A DNA stretch of 64,000 bases. It comes from Phoebastria nigripes (lineage: Eukaryota; Chordata; Aves; Procellariiformes; Diomedeidae). The notes beneath the pieces were generated by a model. It was not told the origin of the DNA and searched no databases. It saw only the letters and a program-made list of their open reading frames with translations. The number at the start of each line of letters is the position of its first letter. The first letter of the stretch is position 1. Shown piece after piece: positions 1 through 12,100 of the stretch. The translations under genes were made by a program, and so were the position numbers. Where the stretch lies: assembly GCA_035582835.1 (NCBI GenBank), contig JAYKAV010003143.1, forward strand, positions 2,915,673-2,979,672, given 5' to 3'.

Positions 1-281
1 TCAAACTCTGAAGTGTTTCCTTTTACAAATAATAAGGACAACTAGAATCTTATCCAGTACTCACTTTCAATTGATAACACTCAAACAGCAAATGAGCTAA
101 CACCACAAGTATCTAAGAATGTCTAAATACTACCATCAAAAGAGTCAGTTTATTTTTAACATTTATAAATACATTTATTGCTCGTTTGTAAGACGGTATT
201 TTGATACGTGTTATTTAGACATATACATTTACTGTATTTGAAATCAGTATTTAGAAGAGTGACTCCCTTGGAAATCTGTAC
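1..281 (-). other. BLTP1: BLTP1 intron after the third coding exon (partial)
   Basis: AT-rich sequence downstream (minus sense) of the donor at 281-280. The donor reads CAG|GTACAG. I looked for the next BLTP1 exon, which should continue the reading after ..DMSIR, and did not find it, so it must lie beyond the left edge. No other feature is visible here. Confidence 0.8.
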
Positions 282-360
282 CTGATAGACATGTCTTCTG
301 TGATGAAATAGATTTCGCGAACCATGACTTTTCCAGACAGCACAGAGAACGAAAAGGAAC
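282..360 (-). CDS. BLTP1: BLTP1 third coding exon (residues 72-98, ends split)
   Basis: This 79-nt exon on the minus strand has an acceptor reading CACTAG at 362-361 and a donor CAG|GTACAG at 281-280. It starts in phase 1, completing Gly72 with GT, and ends with two bases of Arg98. The 25 whole codons read SFSFSVLSGKVMVREIYFIT then EDMSI. This is the start of the vertebrate BLTP1/KIAA1109 lipid-transfer region, directly after the membrane anchor; the only difference I see from the mammalian protein is Phe for Tyr in IYFIT. BLTP1 (Csf1 in yeast, tweek in fly) is a very long, hydrophobic-groove protein that moves phospholipids from the ER at membrane contacts. The exon is too short to show up as an ORF. 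It was found by following the protein from the previous exon, and the phase fits exactly on both sides. Confidence 0.95.
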
Positions 361-924
361 CTAGTGCGAGAGAAAGTGTTTATCGGATGTTAGCCTAAAG
401 CTGTTGACGCTTTATTTTCTGAACAGGCAGAATACAGTATTCAATTATCTGAAATGTGTTTACTGGGTATCTTGAGTTTTCCCTTTGAAAACACACTGAC
501 TTTCAGAGGAGAACGGAAGTCAGAGATTCAGAACATACAAGACAAAAAGTACACAACTCTAAAAGGCGCTGGGTTTGGCACCACCCAAGAATACAACCAA
601 CCCCCTGAGACACACTAGTCACTCAGGAACGTTATGGTGCCTCGTGAAGCTTGTGAAAAGAGTTAAGAAAGCGATTTTGAACATTTGTAAGTATCAAGCC
701 ATTGTATGCAAGACTGTAATTAGAGAAATAAAGATTCCTGACAAAATAATTTTTCAAATTTTAAATGAAAATGGCTATAAAGTTTTCAGTCCAATTATTA
801 TGACAAATTGTGTTTACAGCAGGAAGGATTAATAAGCATGAAAAGATCAGCAGGTAATGCAATAGCCCATATTTTTCCTAAAGCTTTTCACCTGACCCAC
901 AGAAAGTAAAATAAACCATAATTT

Positions 925-963
<39 letters not shown>

Positions 964-2209
964 ACATTAATCGATTGAAGCCAAGTTGTAAATCATGGGA
1001 TTTAATTAATGTTATGTTCTTCTTACTGATTAAGTTTATAAAGAACATCATATATTTGGCCAGCTATCTCCAGCTGTCTTTACTTAATAGCAATTTCACA
1101 GAGAAATTTTAATAAAAGCCCATAGATCAAGCATAGCAGCCAATAAGTATTTCATCTATATTGCTGTTCAAAAAGTTGGATTTGAAGATGGTTTGGATTA
1201 CAGTTCTTAAATTCTTGAACACATAAGCAAATTATTGCAGGGGTCTCTTTGGCAGGCAGGTGTGGGTGGGTTGGTTTTTTTTCCAGTTTTCACTACATTT
1301 ATGATCAAGAGTTGCAGAAAAAGTCCAGAACTNAAGTCATCATCATTCTGGGAAGCGGACAGAGGAAGGCATGGAAGAATAAATGAAAGAAAATTAAAAG
1401 TGCAGTCAGAGTNAGGTTGTGGGATACAGCCCTCTGTGACTCAGCATCAGATATTTTTGTAATGTGGGTGAGTGCCCAAGTGATTTGTACTGACCTCTTT
1501 TATTCAAAAATGTTTTAAAATTAAAAAAAAAAAAGTTAATGGATTTTGATGCAAATGTTCTAGGCAGTATAAATTCTACATATCACAGTCCCAGTATGGA
1601 TTAACACGATTAGTTGTTCTGACAGCTTATTTGGAAACCAAGGACACTGCCATAACAGGGAGTTGAGGCTTGAGACTCCACTGCGCCCCTCTGAGCCCAC
1701 TCCAGCGGTTGCTGCACACACTTCAGATGCCGTATAATCCACCTCAGAGGTGCCAGGGAGTGGGAAGCTGCACCCCTTAACACCAAATTATGAGGCAAAT
1801 TCAGAAGCGGCTCAGGCAGGTTCCATGGGGGACTAAGGTCAATCTTCTTTCAGGACACTAACCATTATGATTACAGGGCTTTGAAAAAGGGGTAATGGAA
1901 AGTACTCAAAGTATACAGACTAAACAGAAAAAAGTAAACTCGACTTAAAATTGAAGAACCTGTCAAGTGAACTTTAATATAAAATAATGAGAGACTTCAA
2001 TGAAAAAGGGGGTGTTTTTCTACCTACACCAAGAATCCTCCCCTAAAGCATGATATTGAACTACTTCTCTTCCTAAATTAAACCCGTGCTGATCATTTTC
2101 AAGTTACTGTAACAAAGGAACACTTTGATTTTACTTAAGAGTTTTTAGCAAATTGAGGTGTAATAAAAAGCAGTAGATAAACAGTGGCATTACAGTAATC
2201 ATAACTTAC
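361..2209 (-). other. BLTP1: BLTP1 intron between second and third coding exons
   Basis: Intron of 1849 nt, with GT at 2209-2208 and AG at 362-361. It holds a 32-A run at 929-960 on the plus strand, preceded by AATAAA (described separately). The open frames here (575-832 plus, 1235-1462 plus, 1560-1798 minus) match no protein I recognise and are taken as chance frames. Two isolated N bases lie at 1333 and 1413. Confidence 0.85.
910..960 (+). repeat. AATAAA followed by a 32-base poly(A) run
   Basis: A hexamer AATAAA at 910-915 is followed 13 nt later by an unbroken run of 32 A (929-960). It lies antisense to BLTP1 inside its intron. The spacing is that of a polyadenylated mRNA 3' end, so it may be the tail of a retrocopy. 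It could equally be a grown mononucleotide repeat with a chance signal. No recognisable parent gene is visible upstream. Confidence 0.6.
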
Positions 2210-2326
2210 CAATATGGATGTAGCCATGTTTATATAATCTGTTAAGAACCAATGTTAAAATGAGTCCAATGTTCCGGGAATTATAATAAGTTAGGTAGAT
2301 AATCCATCCACAAGACAATATTGTCG
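2210..2326 (-). CDS. BLTP1: BLTP1 second coding exon (residues 33-72), membrane anchor
   Basis: This 117-nt minus-strand exon follows an acceptor TTTCAACAG ending at 2327 and precedes a donor TTG|GTAAGT at 2209. It opens with CG, which completes Ala33, then has 38 whole codons (residues 34-71) and ends with the first base of Gly72. The peptide runs TILSCGWIIYLTYYNSRNIG, then LILTLVLNRLYKHGYIHI. It matches mammalian BLTP1 with one Val-to-Ile change (residue 52). Residues about 27-46, formed across the junction with the first coding exon, are a hydrophobic segment. In this family it anchors the N-terminus in the ER membrane while the long lipid-transfer bridge projects toward a partner membrane. 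The phase agrees with both flanking exons, which makes the assignment firm. Confidence 0.97.
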
Positions 2327-5300
2327 CTGTTGAAAGATTAAAATGAATTAAAATATTTTTGAAGTATGCTGACCTAGATAAAAGCCTTACCTATTAAGAC
2401 TATAAAGCACAAGAACATTCTTCCTTCTCTCCAAAAAAATTTGAAACTAATGCGATATTTTAATGGGTGTTTTCAGAGAGATGGTGTGAGAAGGGTGTAA
2501 AGAGATGCAAAGAAAAAAGAAGGGGAAATGGGAAGTTAGAAAAGTATAGATTCTTCACTGCTCTTTCATTCCCCAATATAAAAAAGAAAACAACCTGTCC
2601 CTCCTGAGGACGTGCAAAAGGCAACATATTTCATTGCATCCCTTATCATCCAAGAAGTTAGATTTCATAGATCAAATCATAAAATGCATGATCCCACAAG
2701 GTCATTTATTTCAAAACACCCTAAAAAAACACCACAATAAAAGACATACTACATTCCTTCTCCACCCAACCATGAACTGTAACTTAAATTTCTAGTCTTT
2801 CATATCTTAGCACAGGAAACATTATCACATCTGAAACCGTTTCCTAAGTTGCTGTATCCTGAGAGAAATATACCAGTCCTTGGGTTAGCAGAAATCTGTC
2901 AACAGTTGAAGCATGGAATTTGATAGGAAAAAAAGGAAATAGCAATCCAATGAGAAACATGTTAAAAAAAAAAATTAGGTCTGCTAATCCCCGAAGTAAT
3001 TTTTACTTTAGTTGATTAAGAGCTAGTAACCTATTTCTAACTACAAGGGTTCTCAAAGCTTCCAGAAGGACAAACCCAAAAGGAATGGGACTGCCAGGGA
3101 ACAGACTAGTTCTAACTCACTTTACTGATAATTACCATTGTGTTTCATCCAAAGCAGAGTAGGAAAGAAAGCAATTTTTGTATTTGAGGTACCTCTACTC
3201 ATTATACTAACTGAACTTTGAAACAGAAGTTTTTCATTTATGTACACACTTCATACTGAAAAACTCAGATTTATTGTGCCTTTTATGGGAAATCTGAAGT
3301 GCAGAAAGGCATACGGGTATGAGATCTTCACTCTGCAGAGAGTTCAGATGATTACTCAAAAAAAAAAAAANCAAACACGAAAAAATTACAAAAACAACCT
3401 GTCCTTTTACTGCCCCTTAATTTTTTTGCAGTGGGATGCTTCACTGCTTTGTTACAACGCCTGTGCTTTGTTGAAAGATGAGGAGAAGGTAGAAGAGAAA
3501 GACTTGCATGACTTTGTCTTTTCCTTACTGGGAAACAGATCCAGTGTGGGCAAAATTCAAGTAGCTCATACACTCAGTCAGGTGAGCTGCTTGACATGTA
3601 AAACAAATCAAATCTGTGTGGGTGATTACACAGGAACAAGGCAGGGAAGGTTAAAGCTACACCCCACAAAAGAAACTGCTCCTGGCATTCAGTGAAGGCA
3701 CACTCCAAGGACAGCGTTTACCTCTCCTCGCTTTCAGATGAGTAAGCTACTCGCTGCTGGTCCTCTATCAATGTAGGGAGAAAGGTGGAATGACTCACAC
3801 TCAAAGGGTCTCATTCCAGTAATAAAACTTAATTTGAGATTAAAGTTCAACTACACACTTAACTTCTAGATACCTAAAGTCAAGAAAGGTACCCTCTTAA
3901 GGTGACGTATACTGAGAAAAAAATTCAGCAAACTAGTGCAGTTTCCAGGCACTATGGTCCTAATCCGCTGCCTTTACCACTAGTCTCACCTCTGCCACTA
4001 GTTGTAGCCTTTTCTTTTCCCTCGCCAAATGTAGTCTCCACTATTAAGTGACAGATCCCATAAACTCTATTCATCTCATTATTATATTCTTGATTTTAAA
4101 AAGCCTCTTCAGTGAAATTACATTTTGGAAATTACATTTGGAAGTTTTACTGCATGTGATTTTTAGAAATTATTCTAGAATTGAGCAACAGCTCTTTGAG
4201 GAGCATGTTCGTTTCTAGAATTCATCACCTCTTTCACTGGGATCAATAGTTAGCTGTTTCAGGATTCAGGAGAAGAAACTATTGACATCTTTTTTTGTTC
4301 TGTTATAACAGGATGCCACAGGTCAGCAGATAAAAGCAAAGGAGGAATAGCTGGTTGAAACTGGGTCAGTTAATAAATATTACTTTAATATGTTTCTATC
4401 CAAACCTCATAGGCTACTCAGCTTTTTCTGTTGTTTATGTCATTGTTTCTACAATACCAGGTGGTTTCTTACAATTGAAGATATCAGCAGCTCCCCAAAA
4501 CTGCATAATTGTATATAGGTCAATCTGCCCTTAGAAAAAGGGATGGACGATACTATTTCTTGAAGTTCCACCCACCCTTCTGTGAAGCAGAATTGTAAAT
4601 TTGTAAGTTTAATATATTCAAGCAAATAAGAAAGCTAAGCCAAGCTTTTGGTTTAAATTGTAGCTGTTACATGGAATTGCTTATATCCTACATACTTTCC
4701 AAGTAGAATTACTAATAGTTTGCTCTAAGAATCCAGTGGAGAGAGGGAAAACCAGAGAAAGAAAATTCTGCAGGCTGCAATTTGACACTTTTATTCTTTG
4801 GTGAAAGACCTGAGCATCTCTAAGTCTCAAGTCAAAGCTTCTGGAGACAAATTTTTCCAATCTGTTCCACATTTTACCATGAGCAACTGTCAGCATGATG
4901 AGTTCCCTTATTTTCATCTTGAATACACTTAGAATTTTATGTTGAGTACGAACTTTCCATGTCAACATATTAAAAGTGAAATAAATAATATTCAGAAAGC
5001 ACCCTCAGCTTATTTGCCTGTGTCCTTTTCATTCAGTTTGGCCTACTGAAAAATAATTCCAGTACGTCAATAGCCAACAGACATGCTTTAACTTCCCAGA
5101 AGTCAAAAAATAAAGTTATTTTTCCTGTGCTGCCCCTCACTCCAGGTCCAAGAATCAAGGCTGAAAAGCAGGTATTATCTACATCTGGAAAAGTCCAAAT
5201 TCATCACACACTTCTAGCACTCTCATCTGGACCTGAATAGAACTTAATTTTTATTTTGCTGTCCCTGACGCACCTGTTGATAGGTTCAGAAAATAAAAGT

Positions 5301-5983
5301 ACCTACACACAAATATAAACAATAGCACTAGTGTTATAAAAAAATTAGCGTACCTAAATCAGGCACATTTACAAAAACAGCTATAACCAAGTACACGATG
5401 GCTTGGCTTAAAGGCTTATTGTGGCACACAATTTAGTCTAGAAGTTATGTCATTAAACACAATAGTCTTACTATACTAAGAATAGTATAACTATTAGTAT
5501 CTTGAATAGCATCACTATTTAAACTATACCATATTAAATGGCAGATATGTACATATTGGTATAACGAAGTTATTGTATCTGCCTGTCATGTGCTACAATG
5601 CTAATCCTTTGTTATGGTATTACAATTAATCACCAGCTTACTCTGGTGTTAGAAAAAACTTATTTCATGGAGAGAAGTTCTCACTGAGTTCTTATTTTGC
5701 AGAGTCGCAGTTGTAGAGCATCATCCTTTGCACATTGGACTTATCTCCCAAGTGTTGCTGCACGACTGGTATTAGAAACAGTTCCGTATTTTTTCTTTCT
5801 GCATTACGTAAGTAGCATTGCCATACCTCACTAAACAGCTGTATGACAAATAAAAATCTATTTTCAATGTTTTGATGTAATTTGGTAAGAAATTCGATAT
5901 TGGTATGCCAGCATTTAGAGAAGCATATTTAAAAGTACACACACAAAAAAACATTTAACCAAAACAGAATAGATTCACCTTAC
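2327..5983 (-). other. BLTP1: BLTP1 intron between first and second coding exons
   Basis: Intron of 3657 nt, GT at 5983-5982 and AG at 2328-2327. I see only AT-rich unique sequence and short A runs (for example before the N at 3371). The longer open frames at 3240-3695 plus and 4681-4968 minus have no recognisable domain and no splice or homology support. Confidence 0.85.
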
Positions 5984-6080
5984 CTACTAACAGCCAAACA
6001 ACATTGGAGTCATGTTCTGTTAGGAAGTCTTCCAACTGCGTGATACTTGGGACAAAACTATCATTTTTTCTTTGATCCAT
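5984..6080 (-). CDS. BLTP1: BLTP1 first coding exon (residues 1-33), start codon
   Basis: The minus-strand ATG at 6080-6078 opens MDQRKNDSFVPSITQLEDFL, then TEHDSNVVWLLV. This is the conserved N-terminus of vertebrate BLTP1/KIAA1109, so the start is fixed by homology. The ATG has G at -3 and G at +4, a strong context. There are 32 whole codons and one base of codon 33, then the donor TAG|GTAAGG at 5983. The last residues (VVWLLV) begin the transmembrane segment completed in the next exon. The frame stays open upstream of the ATG for about 39 codons, but that part is intron by the acceptor evidence. BLTP1 is essential in animals, and recessive human mutations cause Alkuraya-Kucinskas syndrome. 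The rest of this roughly 5000-residue protein lies outside the window. Confidence 0.98.
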
Positions 6081-6113
6081 TGCTAAACTGTTTTTGCACC
6101 AGCACCTATAGAA
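6081..6113 (-). promoter_or_regulatory. BLTP1: BLTP1 5'UTR part of the start-codon exon, with uORF stop
   Basis: The best acceptor upstream of the ATG is a run of nine T followed by GCCTTCAG, ending at 6114, so the exon should begin at 6113 and carry 33 nt of 5'UTR. A second AG (CTATAG) ends at 6106. Joined to the first exon at 14151, the 6113 start gives an upstream reading frame of 11 codons. It starts at an ATG in exon 1 (14156-14154) and stops at TAG 6085-6083, two bases before the main ATG. The acceptor choice is inferred, not shown by transcripts. Confidence 0.6.
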
Positions 6114-9100
6114 CTGAAGGCAAAAAAAAAGCCCAACAAAAAAACCAAAATTAGTAACAAGCACAGTATAGTTTGGAGAAAATTGAGTACGTACCATGTT
6201 AAATAATCTCTAAAAGTCTGTTCCACACAAATACTAATTTACTTCTTTTATTCCTAACATCTTCATGATTCTCAGCTACCCTTTCTTCTACTCTAGAGCT
6301 GCAGAAACACTTCCACTCATCTCTGCTGAAACAAACAGAGCTTCCAGGCACGTGCCTCCCTAAAACAGATTACAAATCAACAGAATGCCAGAATACGCAC
6401 TCCAAATTTAGTACCCTGAATGCCCCATACAGCATATAATAGCAAGTAAATTTATAAAACTGTTGTACCATAGCAGTAAGTCAAAAGGTAACTGAACAAA
6501 CAAGTAAAAATGAGTCTCTATTAAGCCTTCTAACATTCAGAAAGGGAGTATGAGACAATATGAGGCTGAACCCCCTGCCCCCATGGAAGGAAAGGCCAAA
6601 GCAGACACTTTCAGGAGCTACAGAAAATTCCCATAACCTCCTAATCCACTGGGTCCATTAATTCTCTTGCTTTAGGATGGATTTGCATCATCATATAAAA
6701 AGTGACTACATAGTGTCTCTGTTATAGAGAGCAGAAAGCAAGTCCTTCTGATCTTACACCCTTATTCAAACCACCCATAAATCATCCTGCAACTGGGTTA
6801 TATTAATTAACTCAGTAACATCTGTAATTACACAGCAATATTTTACTTGCATTAGTTTCATTTGAAATCTTCTCCCTTGGACGTTATCTGTCAAGCCTTC
6901 TTACAGGAAGATAAGCATTAATTCTGCCTTAAAAAAAACAAAACAAAACAAAAAAAACCAAACAAAAAAACCCACAAAAAACCAAAACAAAACAAAAAAC
7001 CAAAAACCAAAACAAAAAAACCCCAACACTTTCCAGCTCCTGGCAGCCTGTCTTCCTGTCAGTATTCAACCCTCAAAAAAAATGAGTAGACTTTATTTCC
7101 TTTCTTTATGAAATCTTTGATGCTCTCCATCAAGAGCTTTAGAACATAAAACTAAGTAACATTGGTAAGACCTTAGTTTTTGAGCAGCATAACATCTTTG
7201 GAATAGTCAGTATTTATAAGTGTTAGCAATAAAACTAACAATTTATCCAGTTTTTCCTGTAATATCCATACTATCTCTCACTATTGTAACTTGAAAACAA
7301 AATGTAGAAGGAGAAGTTGAAAAAAAATTGCCTTTAATGCACTTGTTTCTCCCCTATTTACCCACTTGGGTAAATACAGTACCTTGAGCTAAGAGCCTAT
7401 GTTTTGAACTAAAATATAAGTAGAGTCCCAAGAATAAGTGCTAACAATCTGTTCGCTACCTCTTCTGTAAGAAGAAATAGAATGGGGAGGAAAGAACATG
7501 AAAGCAATAAACAGAAACAAACAACAACAAAAAAACCAACACCAAAACACCAGACATTGCTTCCAGTAGTGATGATAAAGCAGCTACTAACTTAGCTCCC
7601 CTGCAAAGAGGAATAATAAGCATCACACACACATACACACACTCTACAAAAAGAAGCCCTTGTTTTAGACGGGACGTTACAACGGCAAATTAAATCACAT
7701 AATGGCACTGTGATTTGCTTTAAGACATTCACAGTACCTTAATAGAAACCCCACATGTCAACTTGTATTATGAAGCAGATGATGCCTCTGCAGGCAGCCT
7801 CTAAGAGCTTTTAACCCGTGAACGACAGGGTAACTGGAGAAACCAAAATCAACACTTCCAGCATAAAGGAAGAAAGAACTCGTTTTTTCCCTTTCTTACC
7901 AAGAGACAACAGGGTCACTCTTCTGTGATCAAGACCACCGTGGAAGTGCTGTCTACTGGTGAGAACTGCCTATCACCTTAACGAACACCATCACTATTTA
8001 ATCCCTCAAGAAAGCAACCTGTGCCTTTTTCCTAAGAAATTATCACCCAATGTTACATGACACTGGGGCAAGACATTAAATATCATTATGCTCCGAATAG
8101 AACTGTGGCAAGACAACTCAGAGACTGCAAGTCACNGGATCCTGATAGTTACTTATTTAAATAAAGACCATGTTCATCATTTTTTGTCCCCGCTATCCAT
8201 AACCATAAATTGGATATCCTTGGAAGTTTTCTGGAATATATTTGCTATTGACATGCAAATAAACACAGGAATCTCCCATCAGTCATCATGTGTCAATACA
8301 TCATTTTGGAGCTCCACAGCTGATCCTTTAACACCCTGTCCCACTGACGGGCACCCTTCACCCTTGATCAAGTCACCTGAGGAAGAGGATGATGGCAATG
8401 AAAGCCTAACCACCCAGAAACAGGCAGCAGCAACACCTGCACTAGATGTGGGCTCTCCATATGTGTCTCAGAGGAAGCAGGTGCTTAACCCATTTAGATT
8501 ATGAAGCAATTTTGGCCATATGAATTAGTGTAATAGAAAGGGGATGCATGCAGAGACTTAAGTAGTACACACTGTTTATAACGCCCTTGTGCATTTATAC
8601 AGGATGGAGAGGTAGGATCTGGATCATCATGATCGTTAAGAGGAAGAGATGCCATCTTTTCAGGACAGATATTAGCTACTTCCAGTAACCAGCATTTCTT
8701 TCTGTTGACAGTCCTGCACCTATTCGCCTTCATCTTCCATGCCCTGCATACTGTACCCATAGATTTAAATCGTACATACCTCTCAGCTGCCTGCACTCCT
8801 CCACCCTCTGTTACATTTATTCCTATGGGCAAAATTACTTTGCAATTAGACAAAACATTAACTGTTGCACTCTCCAGGAACACTGACCCATAGGTTGATA
8901 AGCCTGTAATTTACATTCATACTACTACTCTGTTCTTCTGAAGTAACAGTATACCTTCCAAATCTTATGAGACAACTCTTGGAAGGAGAGACCTAAGTCT
9001 GGGTGGGAAACTGACTCTTACCAACCCTGCTAATACAAGAAAGAGAACTCACCAAAGAGGAAGACAAACCCAGAACTTCACGTTTACGTCTTTGCACTTA

Positions 9101-12100
9101 TTTATAGTATTTTCTCAAGGTCTCTACTGTTTTGTGATGATGAGCTCAGTTAACATGCCAGAACATAGTCCAAAACCATAACAAATGTTTTGGTTTATCT
9201 GCCTTTCCCCCACCACCACCTTCTTCCCCCCCTTCCCTTAAGCACATCTTTACTATTGATTATGTCACTTGTGGCTCTCATTTACCACATACCATTTAAT
9301 ACATACAAAGTGTATTAGCTTTCTCCTGGGAGGAGGACAGGAGAAGAGGAGGATTCTGCGGCACTGAAGTGACAGAATCTCAATACTCATATTTATCTTC
9401 CCAGCAGTCCTTTAAGGGGTTATGTAGTCTTCTTTCTACAAATCAGGTATCTGAAGCAAGGAGAGATAAAGGCCAAATCCTTTATTTATGATGCCCAGAC
9501 TAAAATACTTGAGGCCTGCTTTTCAGGTTGTGCACATTTAGAGCACTTAGCATGTTCAAAGCAGACAGCAGACTGGCTTGAAGATGTGCGGGTTCGATAT
9601 TGCTGTAGATTTGCTCCTCCTGGTCAGACAGGCTTTCTCTATAGCAGAAACACACACTTAACAGACACTTAAAAAAAAAGATTTTTAATTACTTGTGTCA
9701 CATATTAATCCATTTTTCTCAGTACGAAGAAGATGCAAGTGATGTTATAATCCTGGGGGGATGCACTTCATTTCCAGCCCGCTTCCAGTATTCCAAACTC
9801 GATCTGATTTTCACAGCAAGTATTTATCTCTAAAAAGCCAAATACTCAAAAGCAGCTGCTTCAAATCTTTATAAACACATTTCAATCACATCAAATAGGT
9901 GAACTAGTTTTAACCTCAGCCCGACACATTAACACTTAACACTGAGAACAAAGTCATTAAAAATTTACAGAAAGCATGCATATATGAAAGAGTTGACAAA
10001 AAAACCCACAACAGAAGCCCAGTCACCAGGCTCTCGGTCACCAGAGTGCAGTTGCTTGGCAGAGATAGCTGCAGCCTAGGGAGCAACAACCCACCTGTAA
10101 AAAGTCTGTCCTGTACCTATAGCTGAGGATGAAGGCAACAGATACTTTATTCAGTGCCCAAGAGCATTAGGGTAATATGGGTCTTGGGCTGCATAAGAAA
10201 AGGAGAAAGAGAAAGAAATGTCTGTTTATCACANCCTTTGTAACACTCTCTTTCTGGCACACCTTGTAGAAACAGCTGAGTAGAACTGGTATCCAAAGGT
10301 GGGGAAAAAAAACCCCATAATTTCATGATATTGAGAAGAAACACTTTTATACAGTTATGAAGCAGGTAGGGAAATAACGGACGCTGCCAATCCCCTTACT
10401 ATTACTAGATTCCATGGGGCGATAAACCAGGAGTTTAAATTTGTCAGACATATTCCTCAGATCTTCACAGAAATCAAGCGCTTACTGAATATATGTTAAT
10501 TGATTTTATTAGAGGTTAACTACCATTCTGAGGATACTCAACTCCCAACTTCTACAGCAATTACAAGACAGTGGAGTCACAGTTACACCCAAAATGACAC
10601 ATTAAACAACAGGAGGTAAATCCCCCTAGTCTAAATAAATGAATGTAGATAATACGCCTGGATGCTTCACATCTCCAGTAAAACAGCCATACCCACAGCG
10701 GTTCCTTAGAGAAAAGGAAAGAAATGGCATTTTTGCATCCTACCCACTCCATCACTTTCTTTCAAGGGGTCTCCAGCAACAGCTGCTATGAAATCAGAGC
10801 TTTAGATAATTAAATGATATTAGAAAGGAGTCTCGCAAACGTAAACACGACTCGACTGAATTTTCCTCTGAAGGTATCCTGACATTGTCAGGACCCAGGC
10901 ACACATTAGGCACATTTCACAAAACAAAAAGCTGCCAACCTTGGCGTCTTTCCCAAAACACTCCAGCTAGGTCCAAAGACTTCAAACCCGTCCCAGCANA
11001 GCTTAGGAAGCTCAGCTATTCTTTAATCAACATGCAAGGGAAAGAAGAAGGAAGAGAAGGAAAGTTGTTCTCAAAAAACACATGTACACAAAAAATAAGC
11101 TAAGTGACAGCACCCACACAGCAATTCTGCCATCNGACATGTGGCATTGGCTTCGTACCTTATACCCAATTAAAGATTAGCAGTTCTTTTTTTAAGAAAA
11201 GAACTAAGATTCAGGCCTATTTTCTTCCCCCTCTGCTTGTGCTTGAAGTGACAATAGCAGTAAACTGTAAACAAACTAAACTACTGTGTTAATTATACTA
11301 ATGAAATCTTGCTACAACCTCCAGCAGAAACAGCTGAACTAAAAACAGAGCACAGAGGAGTCACACCTAGTTAAATCGGTGTGTGGACAGCCTTAGCTAA
11401 ACATAATTTGCACTACAGTGGCTTACATTAGTAAATAACACGTTTACTTAAAAATTAATTACATCAAAATTAAAGTATATTTAAAGGAAGTCTAAGATAT
11501 AAGATAAAAATCATTCTTACAGTAGCCTACCTGATGAGATTTATTTTACCTAATAGAGAAATAGAAACCACCAGAGAAGCATCTACAGGAAAAGAAAAAA
11601 TAAAATATTTAACACCCTTCTGAGAGCAGCGAGAAAAAACGGAACAAAAATCTAGTATCTACTGATTCAGTGTCCAAAACAGCAGAAGTGATATATTTTT
11701 ATTTATTTATTTTCAGTAGTACAGGACATGAGTTTCAATACAGAAGAAATCAAAGACAAACTCTTCCTATGGCAACCAACATACAGTACTCCCTGCATCA
11801 CTCAACTGATAGCCTAGGAATGCCTAACTGAACTTTGGATAATTTTTCATTTAATTTCAATTTTTAAAAAATAAAAATATATTGTTTAACCTTGCCTCCC
11901 AGACTTCTTCGGGGGAGGGGGTTGTTTTCCTGTTTACATTGCCAGCTTTTGATGCTGCAGAAGAAAAAAAGGACAAAACCAAAAAAACCCAAACAACAGA
12001 ACCTAAAGGATCATAACAGTAGAAATAAATAAGAACTTCCCTTATGCACACTCCTCTATTTAGGGGAAAAAAAAAACAAAACATATTCCTTTTTGGGGCT

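Noticed and set aside
3240..3695. 151-codon plus-strand open frame
   Set aside because: It lies inside a BLTP1 intron, contains an N and an A run, and has no recognisable domain.
4681..4968. 95-codon minus-strand open frame in BLTP1 sense orientation, considered as an extra exon
   Set aside because: The flanking coding exons already join in phase and give the conserved protein without it. It has no match to BLTP1.
9586..9600. GGGTTCGATA, resembling a tRNA B box; a similar match lies at 28448
   Set aside because: No A box at the right distance, no cloverleaf stems and no terminator T run on either strand.
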